Below, one piece after another: positions 1 through 8,054 of a DNA stretch of 22,998 nucleotides; the stretch's first letter is position 1; each line of letters starts with the position of its first letter. The notes below the pieces were generated by a model. It did not search any database, had not been told where the DNA came from, and saw nothing but the letters and a program-made list of their open reading frames with translations. A program made the position numbers and the translations under genes. This DNA comes from Pseudomonadota bacterium (lineage in GTDB: Bacteria; Pseudomonadota; Alphaproteobacteria; Rhizobiales; Phreatobacteraceae), in assembly GCA_023416965.1 (NCBI GenBank), contig JAEZGJ010000036.1:1-22998 (forward strand), in the 5' to 3' direction.

Positions 1-2
1 CC

Positions 3-578
3 ATGACGGGTATCATCCTCTTCGACACTGCGCTCGGCGCCGTCGGCCTCGCCTGGGGCGAGCGAGGGATCGTCGCCGTACGGCTTCCAGCAGCGACGCC
101 CGAGGCGACACGGGCGAGCCTGATCGCCCGGCACCCGGACGCGCGGGATGGCGCGCCGCCTCCCGCCATCCGCACCGTCATCGACGGCATCGTCGCGCTC
201 GCCCGCGGCGAGCGGGTCGACCTCTCCGGCGCGCCGCTCGACCGCGATGGGCTCGCCGAGTTCCAGGCCCGCGTGACCGACGTGACGCTCGCCATTCCCG
301 CCGGGGAGACGCTGACCTATGGCGAGGTCGCCCGCCGCATCGGCGAGCCCGGCGCGGCGCAGGCTGTGGGCCGGGCGCTCGGCGCCAATCCCTGGCCGAT
401 CATCGTGCCATGCCACCGGGTGCTGGCGGCGAGCGGCAAGACCGGCGGCTTCTCGGCGCCCGGCGGCGTCGACACCAAGCTGAAGCTGCTCTCCATCGAG
501 CGGGCACGCACCTCCGCCGCACCGACCCTGTTCGACGGGGACCCTGCCTTCAGCCTCAAGGCGCGGCCCGGCCGATGA
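3..578 (+). CDS. ogt: Methylated-DNA--[protein]-cysteine S-methyltransferase
   Basis: A 191-residue DNA repair protein that moves the alkyl group from O6-alkylguanine (and O4-alkylthymine) onto its own cysteine in a suicide reaction. The active-site motif PCHRV is at residues 136-140, with acceptor C137, followed by the usual G-x-x-GGF segment near 145-150. The stretch IPAGETLTYGEVARRIG (about 98-114) is the DNA-binding helix-turn-helix part, and A-VGRALG-NP follows as in the family. The length is normal for a stand-alone Ogt/MGMT without an Ada regulatory domain. The start lies only 2 bases from the window edge, so the ribosome binding site and any longer N-terminus cannot be checked. The 3' end overlaps the convergent DJ-1/PfpI gene by 23 bp. 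Confidence 0.93.
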   Translation: MTGIILFDTALGAVGLAWGERGIVAVRLPAATPEATRASLIARHPDARDGAPPPAIRTVIDGIVALARGERVDLSGAPLDRDGLAEFQARVTDVTLAIPAGETLTYGEVARRIGEPGAAQAVGRALGANPWPIIVPCHRVLAASGKTGGFSAPGGVDTKLKLLSIERARTSAAPTLFDGDPAFSLKARPGR

Positions 579-1215
579 GGTGGCCGAGCGCGGCGCGGTT
601 CGCCGCGAAGGCGCGGTCATATTCGATGATGGCGGCGACCTCGTCGCGCGCCGCCTCACCATAGAGGCGGCCGACGAGGAAGAGCGTCGCGTCGATGGCG
701 AGCGAGACGCCGCCGCCGGTGACGATGCCGCGGTCCTCGACGATGGCCACCGCGACCGGAACCGCGCCGGAGGCCATCGTGCCGATCAGCGCCAGCGGCG
801 CCTGCGGCTCGGCGCCCACGGCGCTGCGCCGCGTGGTGATCGTGCGGCCGTCGAGCACGCCCGCCGCGGCGAGGATCAGCGCGCCGGTGCAGACCGAGGC
901 GAGGCGGTCGGGAGCGATGGTTCGCAGGAAGGCGAGCATGGCCTCGTCCTTCACCTGGTCGCGCCAGCCCGGGCCGCCGGTGACGATGAAGACGTCGCAG
1001 GGCGGGGCGGTGGCGAAGCCCTCGTCGGCGATGATGGTGAGGCCGCCGGCGAGGACCACCGGGCCGGGATTCTCGGCGATGGTCACGGAGGCGATGTTCG
1101 GCAGGATGCGGCTCGCCATGGAGATGACCCCGACCGTGCCGCCGATATCGATCGGCTCGACCCCGCCATAGACGATCACGCCGACCGTGGCCGCCGCCTG
1201 CCTGTCCCGTGCCAT
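556..1215 (-). CDS. DJ-1/PfpI family protein (GATase1-like)
   Basis: About 219 residues with the class I glutamine-amidotransferase-like fold of the DJ-1/PfpI superfamily. The nucleophile elbow is S-V-C-T-G-A with C109, preceded by the strand FIVTGGPGW (77-85). The N-terminal VYGGVEPIDIGG resembles isonitrile hydratases and the N-terminal half of GlxA/AraC-type regulators, with D23 a candidate for the catalytic Asp. There is no C-terminal AraC helix-turn-helix, so it is an enzyme or chaperone-like protein, not a regulator. The ATG at 1215 is preferred to the one at 1251 because a GGGAGGGG Shine-Dalgarno precedes it and the fold begins a few residues later. The substrate is unknown; isonitrile hydratase, glyoxalase III-like or protease-like activity is possible. 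It converges on ogt and diverges from the TRAP binding protein gene. Confidence 0.85.
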   Translation of the reverse strand: MARDRQAAATVGVIVYGGVEPIDIGGTVGVISMASRILPNIASVTIAENPGPVVLAGGLTIIADEGFATAPPCDVFIVTGGPGWRDQVKDEAMLAFLRTIAPDRLASVCTGALILAAAGVLDGRTITTRRSAVGAEPQAPLALIGTMASGAVPVAVAIVEDRGIVTGGGVSLAIDATLFLVGRLYGEAARDEVAAIIEYDRAFAANRAALGHLIGRAAP

Positions 1216-1365
1216 GATCCGCCCCTCCCGCTGCCGCAGCGAGCCATGCAACGGGCGCGCCGTCCAGTGCCGCCGCCGCAGGGCTCCGTGGCATGGCGGT
1301 TGCGAGACCCCTGCCGAGGGATGAGCCGCGATGGCCGCGGCCGAGCCTGCCCCGGAGGTTGCCGC

Positions 1366-2454
1366 ATGAGACGCCGAGACGTGCTGAAGTCAACGGGTGC
1401 CGCCCTTCTGGCCGGTTCCGCCGTCGCCGCCCCCGCCATCGCCCAGTCGCTGCCGACGATCCGCTGGCGCGCCACCTCGAGCTTCCCCAAGAGCCTCGAC
1501 GTCACCTACGGGGCGGCCGAGCAGTTCTGCCGCCATGTCGGCGAACTGACCGAGGGGCGCTTCACCATCCAGCAGTTCGCGGCGGGCGAGATCGTGCCCG
1601 GTCTGCAGGCACTCGATGCCGTCTCCAACGGCACGGTGGAGGCGGCCTATACCGGCATGCTCTTCTACGTGGGCAAGGACCCGACCTTCGCGCTCACCGC
1701 CTCGGTGCCGTTCCTGATGAACCCGCGCCAGCAGCACGCCTGGTACTATCACGGCGGCGGGCTCGCCATGACCAACGAGTTCTTCAAGAAGCACAACGTC
1801 TATGCGCTGCCCTGCGGCAACACGGGCATGCAGTGGGGCGGCTGGTTCCGCAAGGAGATCAAGACGGTCGCCGATCTCTCCGGCCTGAAGATGCGCATCG
1901 CCGGCCTCGCGGGAACGATCGCCGCGCGTGTCGGGGTGGTGCCGCAGCAGATCGCGCCCGGGGACATCTACCCGGCCTTGGAGCGCGGCACGATCGACGC
2001 GGTCGAATATATCGGTCCCTATGACGACGAGAAACTCGGCTTCAACAAGGTGGCGCAGCGCTACTACGCGCCCGGCTGGCAGGAGGGCGGCACCGTCTTC
2101 CACGGCGTGTTCAACCTCGCCAAGTGGAACGAGCTGCCGCCGCTCTACAAGAAGGCGGTGGAGGTGGCGGCGCAGGCGGCGACCACCGACATGCTCGCCC
2201 ACTACGACCAGAAGAACCCGGAAGCGCTGATCCGCCTCGTCAGCCAGGGCGTGCAGGTCTCGCTCTTCCCGCAGGAGGTTCTGGAACGGCTCTACGTGGA
2301 GGCCGAGGCCTACTACAAGGAGATCACCGCGACCAATGCGGAATTCGCCAGGATCTTCAACCACCAGCGCGAGTTCCAGCGGAAGGGGAACATCTACCAC
2401 CAGGTGGCGGACTTCCAGTACGATCTGATGATGCTCAGGCTCCGGCGCGGCTGA
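1366..2454 (+). CDS. TRAP transporter substrate-binding protein, DctP family
   Basis: A 362-residue periplasmic binding protein of the TRAP (tripartite ATP-independent periplasmic) system. The N-terminus is a Tat-type signal (M-RRRDVLK, hydrophobic A/G-rich core, AIA-Q cleavage near residue 26). Family marks are the strand RWRATSSFPKSLD (33-45), the segment GLKMRIAG with the conserved ligand-carboxylate arginine R177, and ALERGTIDAVEYIGP (204-218). The sequence resembles the TakP/monocarboxylate branch, so 2-oxo acids or related carboxylates are plausible ligands; that is inference. The start was chosen for CGGAGG 8 bases upstream and because the signal peptide begins there; the open frame extends far upstream only because of high GC. 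No DctQ or DctM membrane subunit is in the window. A flavoprotein gene follows 31 bp downstream. Confidence 0.92.
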   Translation: MRRRDVLKSTGAALLAGSAVAAPAIAQSLPTIRWRATSSFPKSLDVTYGAAEQFCRHVGELTEGRFTIQQFAAGEIVPGLQALDAVSNGTVEAAYTGMLFYVGKDPTFALTASVPFLMNPRQQHAWYYHGGGLAMTNEFFKKHNVYALPCGNTGMQWGGWFRKEIKTVADLSGLKMRIAGLAGTIAARVGVVPQQIAPGDIYPALERGTIDAVEYIGPYDDEKLGFNKVAQRYYAPGWQEGGTVFHGVFNLAKWNELPPLYKKAVEVAAQAATTDMLAHYDQKNPEALIRLVSQGVQVSLFPQEVLERLYVEAEAYYKEITATNAEFARIFNHQREFQRKGNIYHQVADFQYDLMMLRLRRG

Positions 2455-2485
2455 TGCCGCCCCGCCCCCCGACGGAGACGCGCCG

Positions 2486-3145
2486 ATGACGATCCCCACC
2501 CTGCCGCAGGCCGATGCAGCCTTTGATCCCGAGGCGGTGAGCTATGTCGGCTCCATCGCGGAGGTGCGCGCGCGCCATCCAGAGCCGATGTCGCGCGCCA
2601 CCGACAAGGTCATCACCCGCCTCGACAAGCATTGCCGCGCGATCATCGCGCGCTCGACCTTCGTCATCGTCGGCACCCACGGGTCGAAGGGCGCCGATGT
2701 CTCGCCGCGCGGGGACCCGGCCGGCTTCGTGCGGGTGCTCGATGACCGGCACCTGCTGATGCCCGACCGGATCGGCAACAACCGCTTCGATTCGCTCGAG
2801 AACATCTTCGAGACGGGGCTGGTCGGCATGCTCTTCGTGGTGCCCGGCATGGCCGAGGTGCTGCGCGTCAACGGCCGCGCCCGCGTCACCGACGACGCCG
2901 CGCTGCTGGCGGGGTCCGCGGTGCAGGGCCGGGCGCCGAAGATCGGCGTGCTCGTTACGGTGGCGGAGGCCTATCTGCACTGCGCCAAGGCGGTGAACCG
3001 CGCCGCGCTGTGGGATCCGGCGCGCTATATCGACCGCAACGAGCTTCCGAGCTACGGCGCCATGCTGGTCGACCATTGCGAGGGGCTGACCCAGGAGGAG
3101 AGCGAGCGCCAGGGCGCCGAGATGGCGCGGCGCGGCATGTACTGA
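2486..3145 (+). CDS. PPOX-class pyridoxamine 5'-phosphate oxidase-family flavoprotein
   Basis: A 219-residue cytoplasmic split-barrel protein resembling the MSMEG_1061-type FMN-dependent PPOX group. Visible marks are the barrel opening with FVIVGTHGSKGADVSPRGD (about 59-77), LLMPDRIGNNRFDSLENI (about 90-107), a strand with VNGRARVTDD, and a C-terminal RNELPSYGAMLVDH segment typical of this subgroup. Members bind FMN or F420 and act as oxidases or reductases; the reaction here cannot be named. The ATG is preceded by GGAG at a suitable distance. It follows the TRAP binding protein by 31 bp and is probably co-transcribed. Its stop lies 6 bp from the stop of the convergent solute-binding protein gene. 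Confidence 0.85.
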   Translation: MTIPTLPQADAAFDPEAVSYVGSIAEVRARHPEPMSRATDKVITRLDKHCRAIIARSTFVIVGTHGSKGADVSPRGDPAGFVRVLDDRHLLMPDRIGNNRFDSLENIFETGLVGMLFVVPGMAEVLRVNGRARVTDDAALLAGSAVQGRAPKIGVLVTVAEAYLHCAKAVNRAALWDPARYIDRNELPSYGAMLVDHCEGLTQEESERQGAEMARRGMY

Positions 3146-3151
3146 ACGGCC

Positions 3152-4060
3152 TCAGTAGATGCCGGCCGGAAAGGCCTTGAGGTAGAGTTCGGCGTAGATG
3201 CCCTTTTCCCAGAGCCGCTGCAGCGCGTGGTTCACCGCCCGCCGCAACGGCTCGTTGCCGCGCCGCATGACGATGGCGAGGCCCTCGCCGAAGTAGCGGC
3301 TCTCGGTGAAGGGGCCACCGAGAAACGTGCAGCAGCCGGCGGAGGTCTCGCCGGCCAGCCAGAAGCCGCTCGCAGCGCCGTCGGCGAAGAGCACGTCCAC
3401 GTCGCGCTCCAAGAGGGCTCGGCGCGCCGCCTCGATGTCCGGATAGCTGCGCCGGGCGGAGAGACGGAAGAACTGGGCGACATAGGCCTCGTGCGCCGTG
3501 CCCTGGACCGTGGCGATGGAGCGTCCGGCCAAAGCCTCCGGCGTCGCCTCGGTGAGGCGCGTGTCGCGGCGGATCAGGAAGCGGGCGGGGGTCTCCAGAT
3601 AGCGGTCCGACACCTCGTAGCGGCGGCGAATGTCGGGGGTGATGGCGAGGGAGGCGATGATGGCGTCGCCGGCATTGCGGTCCAGGCTCTCGGTCAAGAG
3701 GTCGAACCGGCGGACCTGGATCGTGCAGGGCACGCCGAGTTCCTCGCAGATGGCACGGGCGATGTCGATGTTGAAGCCGACGGGCCGCCCGTCCGGGCCG
3801 GCGAAGTTGAAGGGCGGGAAGTCGTCCTCGGTGAGGAAGCGGATCTGCGGCACGCGGGTGAGGTCGACCCGCTCGCTGCGGCGGCGCGGGTCCCAGTAGC
3901 CGGGGATCGTCACCTGGGCCGGCGACGCGCCCTCGGCACCAGCCTGCGGCTGCTGGCTGCGCGCGGCCGGCATGGCCAGGAAGGCGGTCGCCACAACCAG
4001 GAATAATATTCTCGCGACCACGCACGCCATCCGGGTTCGTCCGACTGATGCCGGTTCCAT
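3152..4060 (-). CDS. Extracellular solute-binding protein, ABC family 3
   Basis: About 302 residues (292 if the second Met is used) with an N-terminal signal peptide whose core is ILFLVVATAFLAM, ending near AARSQ. Mature family-3 marks are FLTEDDFPPFNFAGPDGRPV (about 75-94), GFNIDIARAICEELG, and GDAIIASLAITPDIRRRYEVS (about 131-151), as in amino-acid or opine binding proteins. Cysteines occur as a CC pair in the second lobe. No ABC permease or ATPase is adjacent, so it is an orphan binding protein or sensor. The start at 4060 is uncertain: neither it nor the ATG at 4030 has a strong Shine-Dalgarno, and 4030 gives the more usual short signal-peptide n-region. It is divergent from the glycosyltransferase gene (63 bp apart). 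Confidence 0.87.
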   Translation of the reverse strand: MEPASVGRTRMACVVARILFLVVATAFLAMPAARSQQPQAGAEGASPAQVTIPGYWDPRRRSERVDLTRVPQIRFLTEDDFPPFNFAGPDGRPVGFNIDIARAICEELGVPCTIQVRRFDLLTESLDRNAGDAIIASLAITPDIRRRYEVSDRYLETPARFLIRRDTRLTEATPEALAGRSIATVQGTAHEAYVAQFFRLSARRSYPDIEAARRALLERDVDVLFADGAASGFWLAGETSAGCCTFLGGPFTESRYFGEGLAIVMRRGNEPLRRAVNHALQRLWEKGIYAELYLKAFPAGIY

Positions 4061-4123
4061 GCCGTCTTATAGCCTGAGGCAGGGGCGTCCGGGAGGGGCC
4101 GGCGCGGGGATCGGGCGGCCGGC

Positions 4124-6283
4124 ATGCGGCTTGAGGACTATCGGGCGAGGATCGCCGGACGGCTGGAGGTGCGCCAGCCGACGCCTCCGCTCCCGCCCGA
4201 GCGGCGGCGGCCGGCCGCCGACCCGCCGTCTCGCCTCGTGGACGATCTGGTCGAGCCGCTGCAGCGGCTCCGGGTGGATTATGTGGCGGGGCTCTGGGGC
4301 GTGACACCGCTCGAGGCGGCGGTCGCCCTCGGCCTGACGACGCCGGACGGGGTGGCAGCCGCCCTCGCGGCCCGGATCGGCGCTACGGCCCTGCCGCCGC
4401 CCCTTAACCAAGATCTCGCCGTCGCCGCCGATCCGGCGTCCTGGCGGGAGATTCTGGCGCGCGGGATGGTGGGAGTCGTGCGGCCGGTCGGCGGGCTGGC
4501 CATGCTAATCGCGCCGGGGCCGGAGGAGGCGGAGCGTCTGGCGGCCCGGGGCCGACTGTTCTCCCGGGAGGGGCTGCCGCTGCTGGGCACGACGCCCGAG
4601 GCCTTCGCCCGCCTGATGCGGAGCTGGGCGGAGGATGCCTGGGTCGCCGGCGCCGTCTCGACCCTCGCCATCCGTGCACCCAACCGGTCCGCCTCCGACC
4701 GCGCCCGGATGCGGCGCACGGCCGGCGTGGTCGTGGCGTATCTCGCGGCATTGTTCGTGGCGCTCGCCTCCGGGCCGGCATGGCTCGCCCTCGCGGCGGG
4801 CGGCACGGTGGGCCTCTTCGTCGCCTCCTGGGTGCTCGTCAGGGCGGCGGCGGCGATGGTGCGGCCGCAGCCGCCGCCCCGCGCTGCGGTCGGCGATGCC
4901 GACCTGCCGCGCTACACGATCCTCTGCGCGCTGTACCGCGAGACGCCGGCCGTGCCGGGCCTGCTCGCGGCGCTCCGCCGGCTCGACTATCCGCGCGTCC
5001 GGCTCGACATCAAGCTCGTGCTCGAGGCGGACGATCCCGAGACGCTGGCTGCCATCCGTGCGGAACCGCCGGACCCGGCGTTGGAGATCATCGTCGTCCC
5101 GCCCATGGGGCCGCGGACCAAGCCCAAGGCGCTGATGATGGCGCTGCCCTTCGCGCGGGGCGACCTCGTCGTCGTCTACGATGCCGAGGACCGGCCGGCT
5201 CCCGGCCAGTTGCGGGAGGCTGCCGAGACCTTCGCCGCCGCGGATCCGCGGCTCGGCTGCCTCCAGGCTCCGCTCGTCATCGCCGATCCCCGCGGTTCCA
5301 TCCTGTCGCGCTTCTTCGCCGCCGAATACGACGCGCTGTTCCTCGTCCTGCTGCCGGCGCTGGCGCGGTTCGGCTGGCCCATGCCGCTCGGCGGGACCTC
5401 CAATCATTTCCGGCGGACGGCGCTGGAGGAGAGCCTCGGATGGGATCCCTACAACGTCACGGAAGACGCCGATCTCGGCTTCCGCCTCGCCCGGGACGGC
5501 TGGCGGATCGGCACGATCGCGACGCCGACCCTGGAAGAGGCACCTCCCGGCTACGGCGCCTGGCTGCGGCAGCGCAGCCGCTGGTTCAAGGGCTGGATGC
5601 AGACCCTCGCCGTGCTTCTCCACCGCCCCGGAGGTCTCGTCCGGGAGCTCGGCTGGTCCGGCCTTCTCGTCATGGCCGCGACGCTCGCCGGCTCGCTCGG
5701 CTCGGCCCTCGTGCATCTCACCTGTCTCGCGGGCTTCGCCGTCGCATGGCTCGTGGGCGGCCCGCCGTCCTGGATCGGGGCGGGAGCCGCCGTCTTCCTC
5801 TTCGGCTATTGCGGCAGCATGGCCTACAAGGCCGCGGGGCTGGTGCGGGCTGGCCGGCCGGGTCTCCTGCCATGGCTGCCGTTCCTGCCGCTCGTCTGGA
5901 TCGCCATGGGGCTCGCCGCGCTGAAGGCGGTGAGCGATCTCTGGCGCCGGCCCTTTCACTGGGAAAAGACCCCGCATGGGACCGGCCCCCGTATTGAGGA
6001 GGTGACCGGAGGGCCAGGCTGGCACGCGCCGCCAGAGGCGCTGGAGCGGATCGTCGCCCTCTCGGAAGCCGCGATGGCCAGCGGGCGGCACAGCCCGGAC
6101 GAAGTTGCCGCGGCGCTGCGCCGCCAGTGCCTGCGCTGGGGGCGGCAAGGGACGGCGCCAGCCATCCTCGCTGTCGTCGAAGCCTATGGGCGTGCCGTCG
6201 AGGCCCGCGGCCGCTCCCCTGAGGTCTGCCGATCGAGGGACGCCGCGATGCCTGTCGGCGGCTTGTCACGCTCCGGTCTTTGA
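4124..6283 (+). CDS. Membrane GT2-family glycosyltransferase with N-terminal accessory domain
   Basis: A 719-residue inner-membrane processive-type glycosyltransferase. Residues 40-170 form a soluble domain that resembles the MshEN/T2SSE N-terminal module found before some GT2 domains. Two membrane helices follow (about 200-217 and 219-240), then the GT-A catalytic domain: YTILCALYRE (264-272), EADD (301-304), the metal-binding DAED (353-356), the catalytic TEDAD (446-450) and the QxxRW motif as QRSRW (483-487). Three or more membrane helices lie at about 511-602, and a FHWEKTPHG segment (611-619), common in this GT2 branch, precedes a roughly 100-residue cytoplasmic tail. It probably builds or elongates a surface glycan or glycolipid; the product cannot be told. 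No export or polymerisation partner is adjacent. The thioesterase gene starts 45 bp downstream. Confidence 0.88.
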   Translation: MRLEDYRARIAGRLEVRQPTPPLPPERRRPAADPPSRLVDDLVEPLQRLRVDYVAGLWGVTPLEAAVALGLTTPDGVAAALAARIGATALPPPLNQDLAVAADPASWREILARGMVGVVRPVGGLAMLIAPGPEEAERLAARGRLFSREGLPLLGTTPEAFARLMRSWAEDAWVAGAVSTLAIRAPNRSASDRARMRRTAGVVVAYLAALFVALASGPAWLALAAGGTVGLFVASWVLVRAAAAMVRPQPPPRAAVGDADLPRYTILCALYRETPAVPGLLAALRRLDYPRVRLDIKLVLEADDPETLAAIRAEPPDPALEIIVVPPMGPRTKPKALMMALPFARGDLVVVYDAEDRPAPGQLREAAETFAAADPRLGCLQAPLVIADPRGSILSRFFAAEYDALFLVLLPALARFGWPMPLGGTSNHFRRTALEESLGWDPYNVTEDADLGFRLARDGWRIGTIATPTLEEAPPGYGAWLRQRSRWFKGWMQTLAVLLHRPGGLVRELGWSGLLVMAATLAGSLGSALVHLTCLAGFAVAWLVGGPPSWIGAGAAVFLFGYCGSMAYKAAGLVRAGRPGLLPWLPFLPLVWIAMGLAALKAVSDLWRRPFHWEKTPHGTGPRIEEVTGGPGWHAPPEALERIVALSEAAMASGRHSPDEVAAALRRQCLRWGRQGTAPAILAVVEAYGRAVEARGRSPEVCRSRDAAMPVGGLSRSGL

Positions 6284-6328
6284 GGCGACAAGGGCGCCGT
6301 TGCAGGACCTCGGCGAAGGAGACGGTGG

Positions 6329-6763
6329 ATGAGCGAACTGGACCAGCCGGTCACGGTGAGGCCGTCCGACCGTCACAGCGCCTTCCACCGGCTGATCGGC
6401 TGGGAGGTGGTCGAATGGACCGACGGGCGGGCGGTGATGACCTGCCCGGTGCGCGAGGAGTTCATGAACCGCGGCGGCGGCCTGCACGGCGGCCTCGTCG
6501 CGACGCTCATGGATTCGGCCGGGGGCTATGCGGCGCTGGGCGGTCCGCCGAAGGATCCGGACGCCGTCGACGGCCGTGGGGTGACGCTCTCGCTGACGGT
6601 CAATTATCTCGGGACGGCGCGGGACGGGGTGCTGACCGTCACGGCCATCCGCACGGGCGGCGGCCGCAGCGTCGCCTTCGTCTCGATCCGCGTCGAGGAC
6701 GACAAGGGCAACGTCATCGCCGACGGGGTCGGGACGTTCCGCAGGTTCTCCGGCGAACGCTGA
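6329..6763 (+). CDS. PaaI family thioesterase (hotdog fold)
   Basis: A 144-residue single hotdog-domain protein, normal length for the PaaI/YbgC-like thioesterases that hydrolyse acyl- or aryl-CoA. The signature is NRGGGLHGGLVATLMDSAGG (47-66), with the HGG turn at 53-55 and D62 in the position of the usual catalytic acid on the long helix. The later strands read VNYLGTARDG and GRSVAFVSIRVEDDKGN. A GGAG lies just upstream of the ATG. It follows the glycosyltransferase by 45 bp and may share its transcript, but no functional link is evident. Its TGA is 3 bp from the stop of convergent hslO. The acyl substrate is unknown. Confidence 0.88.
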   Translation: MSELDQPVTVRPSDRHSAFHRLIGWEVVEWTDGRAVMTCPVREEFMNRGGGLHGGLVATLMDSAGGYAALGGPPKDPDAVDGRGVTLSLTVNYLGTARDGVLTVTAIRTGGGRSVAFVSIRVEDDKGNVIADGVGTFRRFSGER

Positions 6764-6766
6764 GAC

Positions 6767-7741
6767 CTATCCGGCCGGGTCGAACTCGGCCGGCGCGAAG
6801 CGATAGCTCGTCGAGCAATATTCGCAGGTGACGGTGATTGCGCCGTCCTCGACCATGTCGCGGCGCTCCTCCGGCGTGAAGCTGGAGACGATGCCGGAGA
6901 TGCGCTCGCGCGAGCAGGTGCAGTGCTCCTTCACGTCCTGCGCCTCGAAGACGCGGACGCCGCGTTCGTGGAACAGGCGGAACAGCAGCCGCTCGGGCGA
7001 CAGGGTGCGGTCGACGAGCTCGTCGTCCTCGATCGTGTCGGTGAGGGCGCGCGCCTCCGCCCAGGCCTCATGCGGCTCGGGGAGGATGGTGCCTTCCGGT
7101 GCGTCGCCGGGCGCGAGGTCGCGATGGGCCTCGCCGCCGGCCTGGGGCAGGTGCTGCACCATCAGACCGCCGGCGCGCCAGGTGTGCTTCATGCCGCCGT
7201 CGCTGGGCACGTATTCCTCCGCCGCCGCCAGGCGGACGCGTGTGTCGATCTGCTCCGACTGGCGGAAATACTGGTCGGCCGCCTGTTCGAGGCCCTGCCC
7301 GTCGAGCGAGACGATGCCCTGATAGCGCTGCATGTCGCCGCCCTGGTCGATGGTCATGACCAGCTGGCCTGAGCCGAGCAGGGCGGCCGGCTCGGCGCGG
7401 CCGGCGGCGACCGCCGCCTCCACCGCCTCGGCGTCGTATCGGGCGAGCGCACGGACGCGGTCCGGCGTCGCCACGTCGACCACCACCATGCGGACGGGGC
7501 CGTCAGACTGGGTCTGCAGGATCAGCCGGCCGTCGAACTTGAGGCCCGAGCCGAGCAGCAGGGTGAGCGCTGTCGCTTCCGCCAGGACGCGGGCGACGGG
7601 GGCGGGATAGCCGTGGCGGTCGATCATGGTCGATACCGAACGGCCGAGGCGGATGACCCGGCCGCGCAGATCGATCTCGTCGACCTGAAAAGGCACGACG
7701 ATGTCGTCTGCGCCGCTGGTGATATCAGGGATCATGGACAT
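6767..7741 (-). CDS. hslO: Hsp33 family redox-regulated molecular chaperone
   Basis: A 324-residue cytosolic holdase chaperone switched on by oxidation. The N-terminal substrate-binding domain is recognisable from DLRGRVIRLG (24-33), HGYPAPVARVLAEATALT (43-60), and GQLVMTIDQGGDMQRYQGIV (125-144). The C-terminal zinc switch has its four cysteines at C274 and C276 (C-T-C) and C306 and C309 (C-E-Y-C), spaced as in the family, so redox control should be intact. No Shine-Dalgarno precedes the ATG at 7741. A heat-shock-like promoter is seen immediately upstream, which would give a transcript starting at or near the ATG. A second Met is two codons in. Confidence 0.94.
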   Translation of the reverse strand: MSMIPDITSGADDIVVPFQVDEIDLRGRVIRLGRSVSTMIDRHGYPAPVARVLAEATALTLLLGSGLKFDGRLILQTQSDGPVRMVVVDVATPDRVRALARYDAEAVEAAVAAGRAEPAALLGSGQLVMTIDQGGDMQRYQGIVSLDGQGLEQAADQYFRQSEQIDTRVRLAAAEEYVPSDGGMKHTWRAGGLMVQHLPQAGGEAHRDLAPGDAPEGTILPEPHEAWAEARALTDTIEDDELVDRTLSPERLLFRLFHERGVRVFEAQDVKEHCTCSRERISGIVSSFTPEERRDMVEDGAITVTCEYCSTSYRFAPAEFDPAG

Positions 7742-8054
7742 CGCGCCTATATGAAGGCTCGGACGCGAGATTGCGAGAGGCGGCGCCGGAGATCAGTCCG
7801 GCTCCGGCATGTTTCACTTTGACGTGAACTCACCGGTTGAGAAAGGCGAGCAGGCTCAATCTCTTGGGATCATGATACCGTTGCGTCGCAGTCACACATC
7901 CGGCCGAAACGCGACTTTTTGTTGCGCCGCGTCGGTCCGTACCATTGCGAAGCAACGAACGATCACGCTCTATCGATCCGCCCCGTGCCGACGGTTCCGA
8001 TCGCAGCGGCTCACGGTCATCCGTCACGTCATTCCCATTCGCCAAGGTGCATTC
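7742..8054. other. Intergenic region between divergent hslO and the L,D-transpeptidase gene
   Basis: A 313-bp gap between divergent genes, less GC-rich than its surroundings. It holds the possible hslO promoter at its left end and an inverted repeat TTCAC-N6-GTGAA at 7813-7828 that could be an operator. A GG-TTGAG/CTCAA-TC repeat lies around 7836-7858. No -35/-10 pair for the transpeptidase is convincing; TTGCGA-N17-CTCTAT around 7946-7974 is the best seen. An open frame continues upstream of the transpeptidase into this region, but it has no domain character and lacks a ribosome binding site, so I treat it as non-coding. Confidence 0.5.
7748..7779 (-). promoter_or_regulatory. Possible heat-shock (sigma-32-like) promoter of hslO
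   Basis: Reading the minus strand, CTCGCAA (7777-7771) is followed after 13 bases by CCTTCATATA (7757-7748). This resembles the sigma-32 pattern CTTGAAA-N11-16-CCCCATNT with mismatches in both boxes. The -10 box ends 6 bases before the hslO ATG, so transcription would start at or next to the ATG. Hsp33 is a heat-shock gene in other proteobacteria, which fits. The match is by eye only. Confidence 0.35.

Noticed and set aside
580..1365. Long in-frame extension upstream of the TRAP binding protein
   Set aside because: It would run antisense through the whole DJ-1/PfpI gene, and the signal peptide plus Shine-Dalgarno place the start at 1366.
4505..6148. A 547-codon frame antisense to the glycosyltransferase
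   Set aside because: Composition typical of antisense frames in high-GC DNA and no ribosome binding site or motif.
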